From NCBI RefSeq assembly GCF_031846565.1, contig NZ_JAVRHL010000002.1, forward strand, positions 1 through 64,000: a stretch of DNA of 64,000 bases. The letters are read 5' to 3'. This DNA comes from Tropicimonas_B omnivorans. Its GTDB lineage: Bacteria; Pseudomonadota; Alphaproteobacteria; Rhodobacterales; Rhodobacteraceae. Numbering within the stretch: position 1 is the stretch's first letter; the number at the start of each line of letters is the position of its first letter. Positions 27,764 through 36,422 of this stretch are shown piece by piece. Both the position numbers and the translations under genes were made by a program. Below the pieces are notes generated by a model. The model did no database searches, was not told the DNA's origin, and saw only the letters and a list, made by a program, of their open reading frames with translations.

Positions 27764-29074
27764 GTGGACGCGCCCTCGATCCTTGCCGGCCTCCGGGCCG
27801 GGCGCGTGCCGGAGGCGGCGGCGCTCGAATGGATGGCGGCCGGCCTCGCCGATGGCAGCGTATCGGACGCGCAAGCGGGCGCCTTCGCCATGGGCCTCTG
27901 CCACGTCCCGCTCGACGCCGCGTCCCGGGCCGCGCTCACGCTCGCCATGCGCGACAGCGGCGAGGTGCTGCGCTGGGATCTTCCGGGCCCGGTCCTCGAC
28001 AAGCATTCGACGGGCGGCGTGGGGGATTGCGTCTCCCTCGTTCTCGCGCCCGCGCTCGCGGCCTGCGGCGCGTTCGTCCCGATGATCTCGGGGCGCGGGC
28101 TCGGGCATACGGGCGGGACACTGGACAAGCTGGAAGCGATCCCCGGTTTCGACGTGGAAGCGGACGCGCGGAGGCTGGACGCGATCGTTCGGGAGGCGGG
28201 CTGCGCCATCGTCTCCGCCAGCGCCGGGATCGCTCCGGCGGACCGGCGACTCTACGGGGTCCGGGACGTGACCGGGACGGTCGACAGTCTCGATCTCATC
28301 ACCGCCTCCATCCTGTCGAAGAAGCTCGCCGCGGGCCTCGAGGGTCTGGTGCTCGATGTGAAGACCGGCTCGGGCGCGTTCATGAAGGACAGCGCGGCGG
28401 CCGAGGCGCTGGGCGACGCCCTCGTCTCCACCGCCAACGCCGCCGGCTGCCCGACGACGGCTCTGGTGACGGACATGTCCGAGCCCCTCGCCCCCGCGGC
28501 CGGAAACGCGGTCGAGGTGGCCGAGGCGATGGCCGTCCTGTCGGGGAAGGGCGATCGGCGCCTGAAGGAGCTGACGGTCGCGCTCGGCGCCGCGCTTCTC
28601 GCATCGAGCGGTCTCGCGGCATCTTTGGAGGACGGCGCGGCCTCACTCCGATCCGCGATCGACGGCGGGCAGGCAATGGAGCGCCTGTCCCGGATGGTCA
28701 GGGCGCAGGGCGGGCCGGGGGATTTCGCGGAGCGCTGGGCCGAGACCCTGCCGCAGGCCTCTGTCATGCTGGACGTGAGCGCCGAGGAGGCCGGCGTGGT
28801 CACGGCGATCGACGGGACAGCGCTCGGCCGCGCGGTCATCGGGCTCGGCGGCGGCCGGCTGAGGGACGGGGACAAGATCGCCCCCTCCGTCGGCGTCACG
28901 GCCCTTGCCCGGATCGGTGATGCGGCGGGGCCGGGGCATCTTCTGGGGCGTATCCATGCGCGGAGCCCGGAGCAGGCGGAACGCGCCGCCGGGGAACTGC
29001 GCGCGCTCGTCACCATTGGCGAAGGGGCGACACCGGGGCCCCTCATCCTGACCCGGATCGGAGGACGGACATGA
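27764..29074 (+). CDS. deoA: thymidine phosphorylase
   Basis: Phosphorolysis of thymidine/deoxyuridine to base and deoxyribose-1-phosphate. With a GTG start at 27764 it has 436 residues (E. coli 440). GGAG at 27752-27755 is correctly spaced for that GTG. The much longer frame from 27284 overlaps cdd and is not real. Motifs: KHSTGGVGD (phosphate site), MISGRGLGHTGGTLDKLE, KTGSGAFM. The stop overlaps the deoB ATG by four bases. Confidence 0.95.
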   Translation: MDAPSILAGLRAGRVPEAAALEWMAAGLADGSVSDAQAGAFAMGLCHVPLDAASRAALTLAMRDSGEVLRWDLPGPVLDKHSTGGVGDCVSLVLAPALAACGAFVPMISGRGLGHTGGTLDKLEAIPGFDVEADARRLDAIVREAGCAIVSASAGIAPADRRLYGVRDVTGTVDSLDLITASILSKKLAAGLEGLVLDVKTGSGAFMKDSAAAEALGDALVSTANAAGCPTTALVTDMSEPLAPAAGNAVEVAEAMAVLSGKGDRRLKELTVALGAALLASSGLAASLEDGAASLRSAIDGGQAMERLSRMVRAQGGPGDFAERWAETLPQASVMLDVSAEEAGVVTAIDGTALGRAVIGLGGGRLRDGDKIAPSVGVTALARIGDAAGPGHLLGRIHARSPEQAERAAGELRALVTIGEGATPGPLILTRIGGRT

Positions 29075-30279
29075 CGCGGGCCTTTCTTGTGGTGATGGAC
29101 AGTGTGGGCTGCGGCGGTGCGCCCGACGCCGAGGACTTCGGCGATCCCGGAGCCAACACGCTGGCGCATATCGCCGAATGCTGCACCGCGGGCCTCGCCA
29201 ACGGCCAACGCTCCGGCCCCTTGCGGATGCCGAACCTCGATCGCCTCGGACTCGGGCGCGCGATCCAGCTCGCCTCCGGTGCGACCGCGCCCGGCCTCGG
29301 CGCCCAGCCCGAAGGCGTCTGGGGCGCGGCGACCGAGGTCTCGCGCGGCAAGGACACCCCGTCCGGACATTGGGAACTCGCTGGCGTTCCCGTGCCGTGG
29401 GACTGGCACTACTTTCCAAAAGGAGAGTCGGCCTTTCCGGAGGAGCTGTCCCGCTTCGTGGCGGACCAGGCCGGAACGGACGGCATACTCGGCGATTGTC
29501 ATGCCTCCGGCACCAACATCATCGAGGAGCTGGGCGAGGCGCATATGCAGAGCGGCCGGCCGATCTGCTACACCTCGGTGGACAGCGTCTTCCAGATCGC
29601 GGCGCACGAGGAGACCTTCGGCTATGACCGCCTGATCGCGCTGTGCGAGGCGGTGGCGCCGAGGCTGCACGAGATGCGGGTCGGCCGAGTCATCGCGCGG
29701 CCGTTCGTCGGCTCCGCCGATACCGGGTTCACCCGCACGGCGGGGCGGCGCGATTTCGCCATGTTGCCGCCCTCCGACACGCTCTGCGATGTCGCCTCGA
29801 AGGCCGGCCGCCGTGTCCATGCGGTCGGCAAGATCGGCGACATCTTCTCCATGCGCGGGATCGACGACGTCGCCAAGGGCAGCGATGCCGAGCTGATGAC
29901 GCATCTCGGACGGCTGGTGGACGAGGCGGAGAACGGCAGCCTGACCTTCGCCAATTTCGTCGAGTTCGACAGCCTCTACGGTCATCGGCGGGATACCGAG
30001 GGCTATGCGCGGGCGCTCGAATGGTTCGACCGGGAGATCGGCGCTGTCCTGTCACGGCTGAGGGAGGGTGACCTGATGATCCTGACCGCCGACCATGGCA
30101 ACGATCCGACCTATCTCGGCACCGACCATACCCGCGAGCGCGTCCCCGTCCTCTGCGCCGGGATCGGAGCGGGGGAGGCGGGTCTCGTTGCATTCGCCGA
30201 TGTCGCCGCGAGCGTGGCGGCGCATCTGGGGATCGACCCGGTGGGGCCGGGGAAGAGCTTCCTGCCCGCGCGGGCATGA
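29071..30279 (+). CDS. deoB: phosphopentomutase
   Basis: 402-residue Mn-dependent alkaline-phosphatase-superfamily enzyme interconverting (deoxy)ribose-1- and 5-phosphate. It thereby takes the product of DeoA into central metabolism. Metal motifs MDSVGCGGAPDA at the N-terminus and TADHGNDPT near the C-terminus. SRGKDTPSGHWE is the family's catalytic Thr region. Translationally coupled to deoA (ATGA). Confidence 0.97.
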   Translation: MTRAFLVVMDSVGCGGAPDAEDFGDPGANTLAHIAECCTAGLANGQRSGPLRMPNLDRLGLGRAIQLASGATAPGLGAQPEGVWGAATEVSRGKDTPSGHWELAGVPVPWDWHYFPKGESAFPEELSRFVADQAGTDGILGDCHASGTNIIEELGEAHMQSGRPICYTSVDSVFQIAAHEETFGYDRLIALCEAVAPRLHEMRVGRVIARPFVGSADTGFTRTAGRRDFAMLPPSDTLCDVASKAGRRVHAVGKIGDIFSMRGIDDVAKGSDAELMTHLGRLVDEAENGSLTFANFVEFDSLYGHRRDTEGYARALEWFDREIGAVLSRLREGDLMILTADHGNDPTYLGTDHTRERVPVLCAGIGAGEAGLVAFADVAASVAAHLGIDPVGPGKSFLPARA

Positions 30280-30364
30280 GTTGAAGCCAGGAGGAAAGGG
30301 GGGCGCTGCCGTCGCCCGCCCTTCCCCCCGGAATCGTTAGAGCGAGACCAAGGAGGCGTCCGAA

Positions 30365-31345
30365 ATGCGCGACATCCCGAAAATAGAACTGCACCTGCAT
30401 CTCGAAGGGGCGGCGCCAGCGGCCTTCATTCGAGGGATCGCGAAGGAGAAATCGGTCGACCTGTCCGAAATCTTCGCCGAGGACGGCTCCTACGCCTATG
30501 ACGGGTTCCTCGAGTTCCTGAAGGTCTACGAGGCGGCGACCTCGGTTCTGACCACGCCGGAGGATTACCGGCGGCTGACGCGGGAGGTCCTGTCGCAGAC
30601 CGCGGCGCAGGGCGTGATCCATACCGAGTTCTTCGTCTCTCCCGACTTCTGCGGCGGCGGCGACGTGGGCGCCTGGCGGGACTATCTCGGGGCGATGGAA
30701 GAGGCGGCCGAGGCGGCGCGGGTGGAGGACGGGATAACTTCCCGCGGGATCGTGACCTGCATTCGCCATTTCGGGCCGGAAAAGGCCAGGGCGGTCGCGC
30801 GCTGCGCTGCCGAGACGGCCGGGGGCTGGATCACCGGGTTCGGCATCGGCGGCGACGAGGGGATGGGCCGTTTGCAGGACTTCGCGTGGTCCTTCGATTG
30901 CGCGCGGGAGGCGGGGCTCGGCCTCACGGCCCATGCCGGCGAATGGGGCGGGCCGGACAGCGTGCGCGACGCGCTCTCCCTCGGCGTCTCCCGCGTGGGC
31001 CATGGGGTGCGCGCCGTCGAAGATCCCGCGCTGATGGAAAGGCTGGCGGAGGACGGCATCGTTCTCGAGGTCTGCCCCGGCTCCAACGTGGCGCTCGGCG
31101 TCTATCCCTCCTGGGCCAGTCATCCGATCGAGACCCTGCGCGCGAAGGGGGTGCCGGTCTGCGTCTCGACCGACGATCCGCCCTTCTTCCACACCACGAT
31201 GGAGCACGAGTACCAGCGCCTCGCGGACGTGTTCGGCTGGGACGAAGGGGACTTCGCGGAGCTTGCCCGGGTTGCGGCACGGGCGGCGTTCTGCGACGAG
31301 ACATTCCGCAAAGAGCTGATGACGCGCCTGGAGGGCCGCACGTGA
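30365..31345 (+). CDS. add: adenosine deaminase
   Basis: 326-residue zinc amidohydrolase converting adenosine to inosine. Motifs: HLHLEG (His10, His12), HAGEWGG (His and catalytic Glu), RVGHGVR and STDDPPFF (metal Asp). AGGAGG about nine bases upstream supports the ATG. It follows deoB after 85 bases and overlaps upp by four bases (GTGA). An adenine deaminase-type substrate cannot be excluded by eye, but operon context favours a nucleoside. Confidence 0.92.
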   Translation: MRDIPKIELHLHLEGAAPAAFIRGIAKEKSVDLSEIFAEDGSYAYDGFLEFLKVYEAATSVLTTPEDYRRLTREVLSQTAAQGVIHTEFFVSPDFCGGGDVGAWRDYLGAMEEAAEAARVEDGITSRGIVTCIRHFGPEKARAVARCAAETAGGWITGFGIGGDEGMGRLQDFAWSFDCAREAGLGLTAHAGEWGGPDSVRDALSLGVSRVGHGVRAVEDPALMERLAEDGIVLEVCPGSNVALGVYPSWASHPIETLRAKGVPVCVSTDDPPFFHTTMEHEYQRLADVFGWDEGDFAELARVAARAAFCDETFRKELMTRLEGRT

Positions 31346-31989
31346 CCGATACTTCCGCGACCGACCACCTGACCGTCGTCCGCCATCCGCTGGTGCAGCA
31401 CAAGCTGACGCTGATGCGGGAGAAGGAGACCTCCACCGCGGTCTTCCGGCAGCTCCTGCGGGAGATTTCGCAGCTTCTGGCCTACGAGATCACGCGGGAG
31501 ATGGAGCTGACCACGCGGCGCATCGAGACGCCGGTCCAGCCGATGGACGCGCCGGTCCTGGCGGGAAAGAAACTGGCGCTGATCTCCATCCTGCGGGCCG
31601 GGAACGGCCTTCTGGACGGCGTTCTGGAGCTTATCCCCTCGGCCCGCGTGGGCTTCGTCGGCCTCTACCGCGACGAGGAGACGCTCGAGCCGGTGCAGTA
31701 CTATTTCAAGGTCCCGACCGAGCTCGAGGACCGGCTGGTGATCGCCGTCGATCCGATGCTCGCCACGGGCAATTCCAGCGTCGCGGCCATCGACCTTCTG
31801 AAGCAGGCCGGAGCAAAGAACATCCGCTTCCTGTGCCTTCTCGCAGCGCCCGAAGGCGTCGCACGCATGAAGGAGGCGCATCCCGACGTGCCGATCGTGA
31901 CGGCCTCCCTCGACGACAGCCTCAACGAAAAGGGCTACATCGTGCCGGGGCTAGGGGATGCGGGTGACCGGATGTTCGGCACAAAATAA
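31342..31989 (+). CDS. upp: uracil phosphoribosyltransferase
   Basis: 215-residue salvage enzyme: uracil plus PRPP to UMP. PRPP loop VDPMLATGNSS, and the family start VRHPLVQHKLTLMRE. The GTG start at 31342 overlaps the add stop (GTGA). The frame is open further upstream, but there it is a shadow of add. It closes the salvage operon, recovering the uracil released from uridine/deoxyuridine. Confidence 0.96.
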   Translation: MTDTSATDHLTVVRHPLVQHKLTLMREKETSTAVFRQLLREISQLLAYEITREMELTTRRIETPVQPMDAPVLAGKKLALISILRAGNGLLDGVLELIPSARVGFVGLYRDEETLEPVQYYFKVPTELEDRLVIAVDPMLATGNSSVAAIDLLKQAGAKNIRFLCLLAAPEGVARMKEAHPDVPIVTASLDDSLNEKGYIVPGLGDAGDRMFGTK

Positions 31990-32059
31990 GCGCAATTGCC
32001 GCTTTACTCGTTACCGAATCAGAGGCAGAATCACGGGTAGCAATCCGTGGGGGATGTAT

Positions 32060-33217
32060 ATGAGACGTTGCCGGGGCATCCCGGTGCTCGCTCTGGCGGC
32101 CGGTCTGAGTTTGAGTGCCTTTTCGGGACAGGCGGTGGCGCAATCCTCCGCGCCTGCCGAGTTTCCGCCCGCCAGCTATTCGGGAACGCAATACGTCGAC
32201 AGTCAGGGCTGCGTCTTCGTGCGGGCGGGCTTCGGCGGACAGGTGACGTGGGTGCCGCGGCTGACGCGGGATCGCGAGTCCGTCTGCGGTGCGACGCCGA
32301 GCCTCGGGGCGCGGCGCAGCCCGGCCGTCGCGGCCGCTCCCGAGCCAAGGCAAGCGGCCCCGACCGCCCGGCAGGCAAGCGTCGGCACGCAGGCGAGAGC
32401 CGGGGCGGAGCGGGCGCGGCGGGCTGCGCAGGCGCAGGCCAAGGCCAATGCCCGCGCGGCGGAGCAGGCGGCGCGGGACCGGGCCGCCGCTCAGGCACAA
32501 GCTCAGAAGCAGGCCAGGGCGGCCGCGCAGGCGAGGGCCGAGGCCGAGACACGCGCGCGGCCTGCCGCGACGGCCAGGACGGTTGCCGTCCGCACCGGCG
32601 TTCCGGCCTGCCCCGAGCGCACCGGCGTCAGCCGCCAGTACACCCATCCCCAGCCCGGCGTCCGCTGCGGGCCGCAGGCTCAGGATCCGGTGACCGGAGA
32701 GGTCCGGACCAACCGCACGGCGCGCACCGCAGCCGCCGCTGCCGTGGCGCCCGCGGATACCCGTCGCCGGGTGGTCGTGCCGGCACCGGCCGAGGTCAGG
32801 ACGCCGCCGGGCTACCGCGAGGCATGGACGGACGGACGCCTGAACCCCAACCGCGGGCCGCGCACGGCTGTCGGCGAGGCCCAGATGGGGCAGGTCTGGA
32901 CGGATGACGTTCCGCGGCAGGGAAAACGCCGCGTCGTCGTTCGCCGGGAGGCGCCCCGGGCAGAGGTGAGGGCCTCGACGAAGGCTCCGTCCCAGTCCGC
33001 GCGCGCCTACGTTCAGGTCGGCGCTTTCGGTCAGCCATCGAACGCTAGCGGCGCGGCGGCGCGGCTCAGGCAGAGCGGGTTGCCGGTTGCCACGAGCCGG
33101 ACCTCGTCGGGCCTTCAGGTCGTGCTCGCAGGGCCGTTCTCATCATCTGCCGACGCCAGCCGCGCCCTCGGGATCGCGCGCGGTGCCGGTTTCTCCGACG
33201 CGTTCCTGCGGCGGTAA
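32060..33217 (+). CDS. SPOR-domain secreted protein
   Basis: About 385 residues. Signal peptide VLALAAGLSLSAFSGQAVA, then a conserved segment with two Cys (QGCVF, ESVCGA). An Ala/Arg/Gln-rich region of about 60 residues, likely helical, follows, then a Pro/Arg-rich linker. A C-terminal SPOR domain (about 312-385; YVQVGAFGQPSNA, VVLAGPFSS) would bind denuded septal peptidoglycan. I chose the ATG at 32060 because GGGGG at 32049-32053 is then six bases away; another ATG lies at 32054. A periplasmic division or cell-wall role is inferred from the SPOR domain. Confidence 0.85.
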   Translation: MRRCRGIPVLALAAGLSLSAFSGQAVAQSSAPAEFPPASYSGTQYVDSQGCVFVRAGFGGQVTWVPRLTRDRESVCGATPSLGARRSPAVAAAPEPRQAAPTARQASVGTQARAGAERARRAAQAQAKANARAAEQAARDRAAAQAQAQKQARAAAQARAEAETRARPAATARTVAVRTGVPACPERTGVSRQYTHPQPGVRCGPQAQDPVTGEVRTNRTARTAAAAAVAPADTRRRVVVPAPAEVRTPPGYREAWTDGRLNPNRGPRTAVGEAQMGQVWTDDVPRQGKRRVVVRREAPRAEVRASTKAPSQSARAYVQVGAFGQPSNASGAAARLRQSGLPVATSRTSSGLQVVLAGPFSSSADASRALGIARGAGFSDAFLRR

Positions 33218-33265
33218 AGGAATAACAAGAAGAAGAGGGACGTGAGGCAGGTCTCATCGGGCGAC

Positions 33266-33298
33266 GCGCCCCGCTCCGCACATGCCGGGGCGGGGCGC
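33266..33298 (+). terminator. weak terminator hairpin after the SPOR gene
   Basis: Nine-base perfect stem (33266-33274 with 33290-33298) with a 15-base loop, lying 49 bases after the SPOR-gene stop. Only a short pyrimidine-rich tail follows. Confidence 0.35.
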
Positions 33299-33321
33299 TG
33301 CCACCTTTCGGGAGGGGGATC

Positions 33322-33987
33322 ATGATCGACGCCTATTGCGAGCGGCTGGAGCCGGGCCTCTGGGCCGAGCCGGTGAACGCGATCACCAACGCCGCCTTCA
33401 TTCTCGCAGCCCTCGTGATGTGGCGCCGCTCGGCGGGGCGGGGGACGCCGCTGGCGCTCATGCTGTCACTCGTCCTTCTGGCCATCGGGATCGGCTCGGC
33501 GCTCTTCCACACTTTCGCGACGCCGTGGGCGAGCGTGGCCGATACCACCCCCATCCTCGTCTTCATCCTGCTCTACGTCTTCGCGGCGAACCTGCATTTC
33601 TGGCGGATGCCGGTCTGGGCAGCCTCGATCTGCACCGCGGCGTTCGTGCCTTACGCCGCGCTCTTTTCCTCGGTGTTCTACCATCTCCCGTTCTTCTCCA
33701 TCTCGGCGCCGTACTGGCCTGTTCCGCTCCTCATCGCCGGCTACGCGATCCTCCTGCGCAGCCGGGACCGGGAATTGGCGCGCGGGCTCGGGATCGGGGC
33801 TGCCCTCCTGACGCTCTCTCTCGTCGCGCGGTCGCTCGATGCGTCCCTCTGCGCCTCCATCCCGATCGGGACCCACTGGCTCTGGCATCTGCTCAATGCG
33901 GCAATGCTCGGCTGGATGATCGAGGTCTACCTGCGCGCCCGGGCGCGGCAGAGATCGGCGCTTTCCCCCGAAGCCCGCGCGCGCTAG
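33322..33987 (+). CDS. ceramidase-like (CREST superfamily) membrane protein
   Basis: 221-residue protein with about seven membrane helices. The conserved polar motifs of the alkaline ceramidase/PAQR hydrolase superfamily are visible. These are NAAFI near the start, GSALFHTFATPWASVADTTPI (Ser, His and Asp positions) and the late THWLWHLLNA with two His that would help bind zinc. Bacterial members are common but their substrate is unproven. GGAGGGGG directly upstream supports the ATG. It lies 33 bases before trpB on the same strand. Confidence 0.78.
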   Translation: MIDAYCERLEPGLWAEPVNAITNAAFILAALVMWRRSAGRGTPLALMLSLVLLAIGIGSALFHTFATPWASVADTTPILVFILLYVFAANLHFWRMPVWAASICTAAFVPYAALFSSVFYHLPFFSISAPYWPVPLLIAGYAILLRSRDRELARGLGIGAALLTLSLVARSLDASLCASIPIGTHWLWHLLNAAMLGWMIEVYLRARARQRSALSPEARAR

Positions 33988-34020
33988 ACCGAGACCGGCC
34001 TGCCAGAGGGAGGATCCCCG

Positions 34021-35247
34021 ATGCCCGACGATCTCATCAACAGCTTCCTCAACGTGCCCGACGAGAAGGGCCGCTTCGGCGATTTCGGCGGACGGTTCGT
34101 GTCCGAAACGCTGATGCCGCTGATCCTCTCGCTCGAGGCGGAGTATGACAGGGCGAAGACGGACGAGAGCTTCTGGGCCGAGATGGACCACCTGTGGAAG
34201 CACTATGTCGGCCGTCCCTCGCCGCTCTACCGCGCCGATCGCCTGACCGAGCATCTGGGCGGTGCCAGGATCTACCTCAAGCGCGACGAGCTGAACCACA
34301 CGGGCGCCCACAAGATCAACAACGTGCTCGGCCAGATCCTCCTGGCGCGGCGCATGGGCAAGGAGCGCATCATCGCCGAGACCGGCGCGGGGCAGCACGG
34401 CGTCGCCACCGCGACGGTCTGCGCGAAGTTCGGCCTGAAATGCGTCGTCTACATGGGCGCGCACGACGTGGAGCGGCAGAAGCCCAACGTGTTCCGGATG
34501 CGTCTCCTGGGCGCCGAGGTCGTGCCGGTGACGTCCGGCCGCGGCACGCTCAAGGACGCCATGAACGATGCCCTGCGCGACTGGGTGACGAACGTGCGCG
34601 ACACGTTCTACTGCATCGGCACGGTCGCCGGCCCGCACCCCTATCCGGCCATGGTCCGGGACTTCCAGTCCGTCATCGGCAAGGAAGTGCGCTGGCAGCT
34701 CGCCGAGCAGGAGGGCGAGGGGCGCCTGCCGGATACCGTCATCGCCGCGATCGGCGGCGGATCCAATGCCATGGGGCTCTTCCACCCGTTCCTCGATGAC
34801 CGCTCGGTCCGGATCATCGGTGTCGAGGCGGGCGGCAAGGGCGTCGACGACAAGATGGAGCACTGTGCCTCGCTGACCGGCGGCCGGCCCGGCGTTCTCC
34901 ATGGCAACAGGACCTACCTGCTCCAGGACGATGACGGGCAGATCCTCGAGGGGTTCTCCATCTCCGCCGGCCTCGACTATCCCGGCATCGGGCCGGAGCA
35001 CGCCTGGCTGCACGACACCAAGCGGGCGGAATATGTCTCGATTACGGACCGGGAGGCGCTGGAGGCGTTCAAGCTGTCCTGCGCGCTCGAAGGCATCATC
35101 CCTGCGCTGGAACCGTCCCACGCGCTGGCCCATGTGATGAAGATCGCGCCGGATCTGCCGTCCGACCATATCATCGTGATGAACATGTGCGGCCGGGGCG
35201 ACAAGGACATCTTCGCCGTGGCCGAGCATCTGGGCGTCGATCTGTAG
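34021..35247 (+). CDS. trpB: tryptophan synthase beta chain
   Basis: 408-residue PLP enzyme joining indole and serine to tryptophan. The PLP lysine is Lys98 in HTGAHKINN. The phosphate-binding loop GGGSNAMG and ETGAGQHG are conserved. Length and start (LINSFLNVPDEKGRFGDFGG) are typical of the TrpB1 type. No trpF or trpA is adjacent in this window; the upstream neighbour is the ceramidase-like gene. A strong hairpin follows the stop. Confidence 0.98.
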   Translation: MPDDLINSFLNVPDEKGRFGDFGGRFVSETLMPLILSLEAEYDRAKTDESFWAEMDHLWKHYVGRPSPLYRADRLTEHLGGARIYLKRDELNHTGAHKINNVLGQILLARRMGKERIIAETGAGQHGVATATVCAKFGLKCVVYMGAHDVERQKPNVFRMRLLGAEVVPVTSGRGTLKDAMNDALRDWVTNVRDTFYCIGTVAGPHPYPAMVRDFQSVIGKEVRWQLAEQEGEGRLPDTVIAAIGGGSNAMGLFHPFLDDRSVRIIGVEAGGKGVDDKMEHCASLTGGRPGVLHGNRTYLLQDDDGQILEGFSISAGLDYPGIGPEHAWLHDTKRAEYVSITDREALEAFKLSCALEGIIPALEPSHALAHVMKIAPDLPSDHIIVMNMCGRGDKDIFAVAEHLGVDL

Positions 35248-35282
35248 CGGCAATCCGCGCATTCACGACGTGCATCTTGTTT

Positions 35283-35315
35283 CTCGGACCTTTTCGCGAG
35301 GTCCGAGGTTTCCCC
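35283..35315 (+). terminator. terminator after trpB
   Basis: Perfect nine-base stem (35283-35291 with 35299-35307), seven-base loop, followed by GGTTTCCCC, a modest U-rich tail. It lies 35 bases beyond the trpB stop. Confidence 0.6.
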
Positions 35316-35341
35316 TTTCGACATGCGTTGAAAGGGACCCC

Positions 35342-35488
35342 ATGATCATTCGGATTGCACTTGCTGCCGCGCTCGCGGGCCTTCTGGCCGCGTGTTCGAC
35401 CAATGCCACCGGCGAGGCCGGCGATGGCGATCTCACGATCACCGAGCGGAATGTCACGGATCCGGGCAGCGAGGACAACGATCTCTGA
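35342..35488 (+). CDS. small lipoprotein, unknown function
   Basis: 48 residues. Signal peptide with lipobox LLAAC (lipidated Cys about residue 18), then an acidic mature part of only 31 residues rich in Thr, Asp, Gly and Glu. An AAAGGG site precedes the ATG at 35342. It is followed 49 bases later by another small secreted-protein gene. No family is recognised. Confidence 0.6.
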   Translation: MIIRIALAAALAGLLAACSTNATGEAGDGDLTITERNVTDPGSEDNDL

Positions 35489-35537
35489 TCGTTCGTCCCA
35501 TTCCGACGCAGGTCTGACACCCACGAGGATCCGTTTC

Positions 35538-35846
35538 ATGTACAAGGCCGCCGCACTGACCGCTGCCGCTCTCATTTCCGGTTCGGCGACGTTCGCGCAG
35601 ACGATGCCCGCCGAGCTCGAAAGCCGACTCGAGGCTGAGGGCTACACCGAGGTCGAGATGCACGAGGGCGAGAACGGTCAGATCACCGTTGATGCCATGC
35701 GCAACGGCGAGGTCGTGCGGCTGTTCTTCGATGCCGGTGCGGGCGCGGGCGACGAGGCACCGGAGCAGAGCGGGACCGATGCAGCCTTCGGGAAGAACGG
35801 ACCCGGCGATGAGCCCGAGGACGAGTCCGGCGATCAGGAAGACTGA
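35538..35846 (+). CDS. small secreted protein, PepSY-like
   Basis: 102 residues. Signal peptide KAAALTAAALISGSATFAQ, then one short domain (about 25-70) with the PepSY-like pattern LEAEGYTEVEMHEGENGQI and a final hydrophobic strand. A disordered acidic Gly/Asp/Glu tail follows. The PepSY assignment is by pattern only. I start it at the ATG at 35538; the frame upstream overlaps the preceding lipoprotein gene. Likely periplasmic. Confidence 0.62.
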   Translation: MYKAAALTAAALISGSATFAQTMPAELESRLEAEGYTEVEMHEGENGQITVDAMRNGEVVRLFFDAGAGAGDEAPEQSGTDAAFGKNGPGDEPEDESGDQED

Positions 35847-35946
35847 CAGGCGAGGCGCCGGAGCGATCCCGTCAGGGCTCAGGCGTCAGACGTAAGGGGC
35901 GTCCGCTGCTGGCTCATGGCTGGGAGGGCAGGAGCTGCGAGCGCGT

Positions 35947-36315
35947 CTACTTTGCCTGCTTTTCCATCACCGCAAAGGGAACGATCTCCAGCGCACGGCG
36001 GTGGGTGGCGGAGAGGTCGACCTTGGGTCCCAGGCCCTCCTCGCAGGCCTGGAAGAACCGCGCTGCACAGAGGCACCAGCGGTCTCCGGCCTTCAACCCG
36101 GCAAAGCCGAACTCGGGGCGGGGCGTGCTGAGGTCGTTCCCGACATACTTCGAGAACGCGAGAAACTCGTCCGTCATGACCGCGCAGACGGTGTGACTGC
36201 CGCTATCCTCGGCGCAGGTGTTGCAGGAGCCATCGCGGAAGAAACCTGTCACGGGATCCATGCCGCAGGGTCGAAGCTCGGTGCCGAGCACGTTGATCGG
36301 TGCGTCGCGTTCCAT
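35947..36315 (-). CDS. DUF2237 family protein
   Basis: 122-residue Cys-rich cytoplasmic protein. It starts with NVLGTELRPCGMDPVTGFFRDG, then CNTCAEDSGSHTVCAVMTDEFL and DRWCLCAARF, matching DUF2237, whose function is unknown. The five-plus cysteines, partly in CxC/CxxC spacing, suggest metal binding (inference). It is convergent with the small secreted-protein gene; the 107 bases between it and pth hold nothing clear. Confidence 0.85.
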   Translation of the reverse strand: MERDAPINVLGTELRPCGMDPVTGFFRDGSCNTCAEDSGSHTVCAVMTDEFLAFSKYVGNDLSTPRPEFGFAGLKAGDRWCLCAARFFQACEEGLGPKVDLSATHRRALEIVPFAVMEKQAK

Positions 36316-36422
36316 GGGAGTGCAGCTAGCGGGAGGACCGCGGCCGTCCAGTCGCCGGGCGGTGACACCGGTCTACTGGAAGCGCCTGTCGTGAATGGCG
36401 CATCGGGCGCGGGCGACGACGC

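Noticed and set aside
33466..35262. 598-codon frame antisense to trpB and the ceramidase-like gene
   Set aside because: Shadow frame; the plus-strand genes carry intact active sites.
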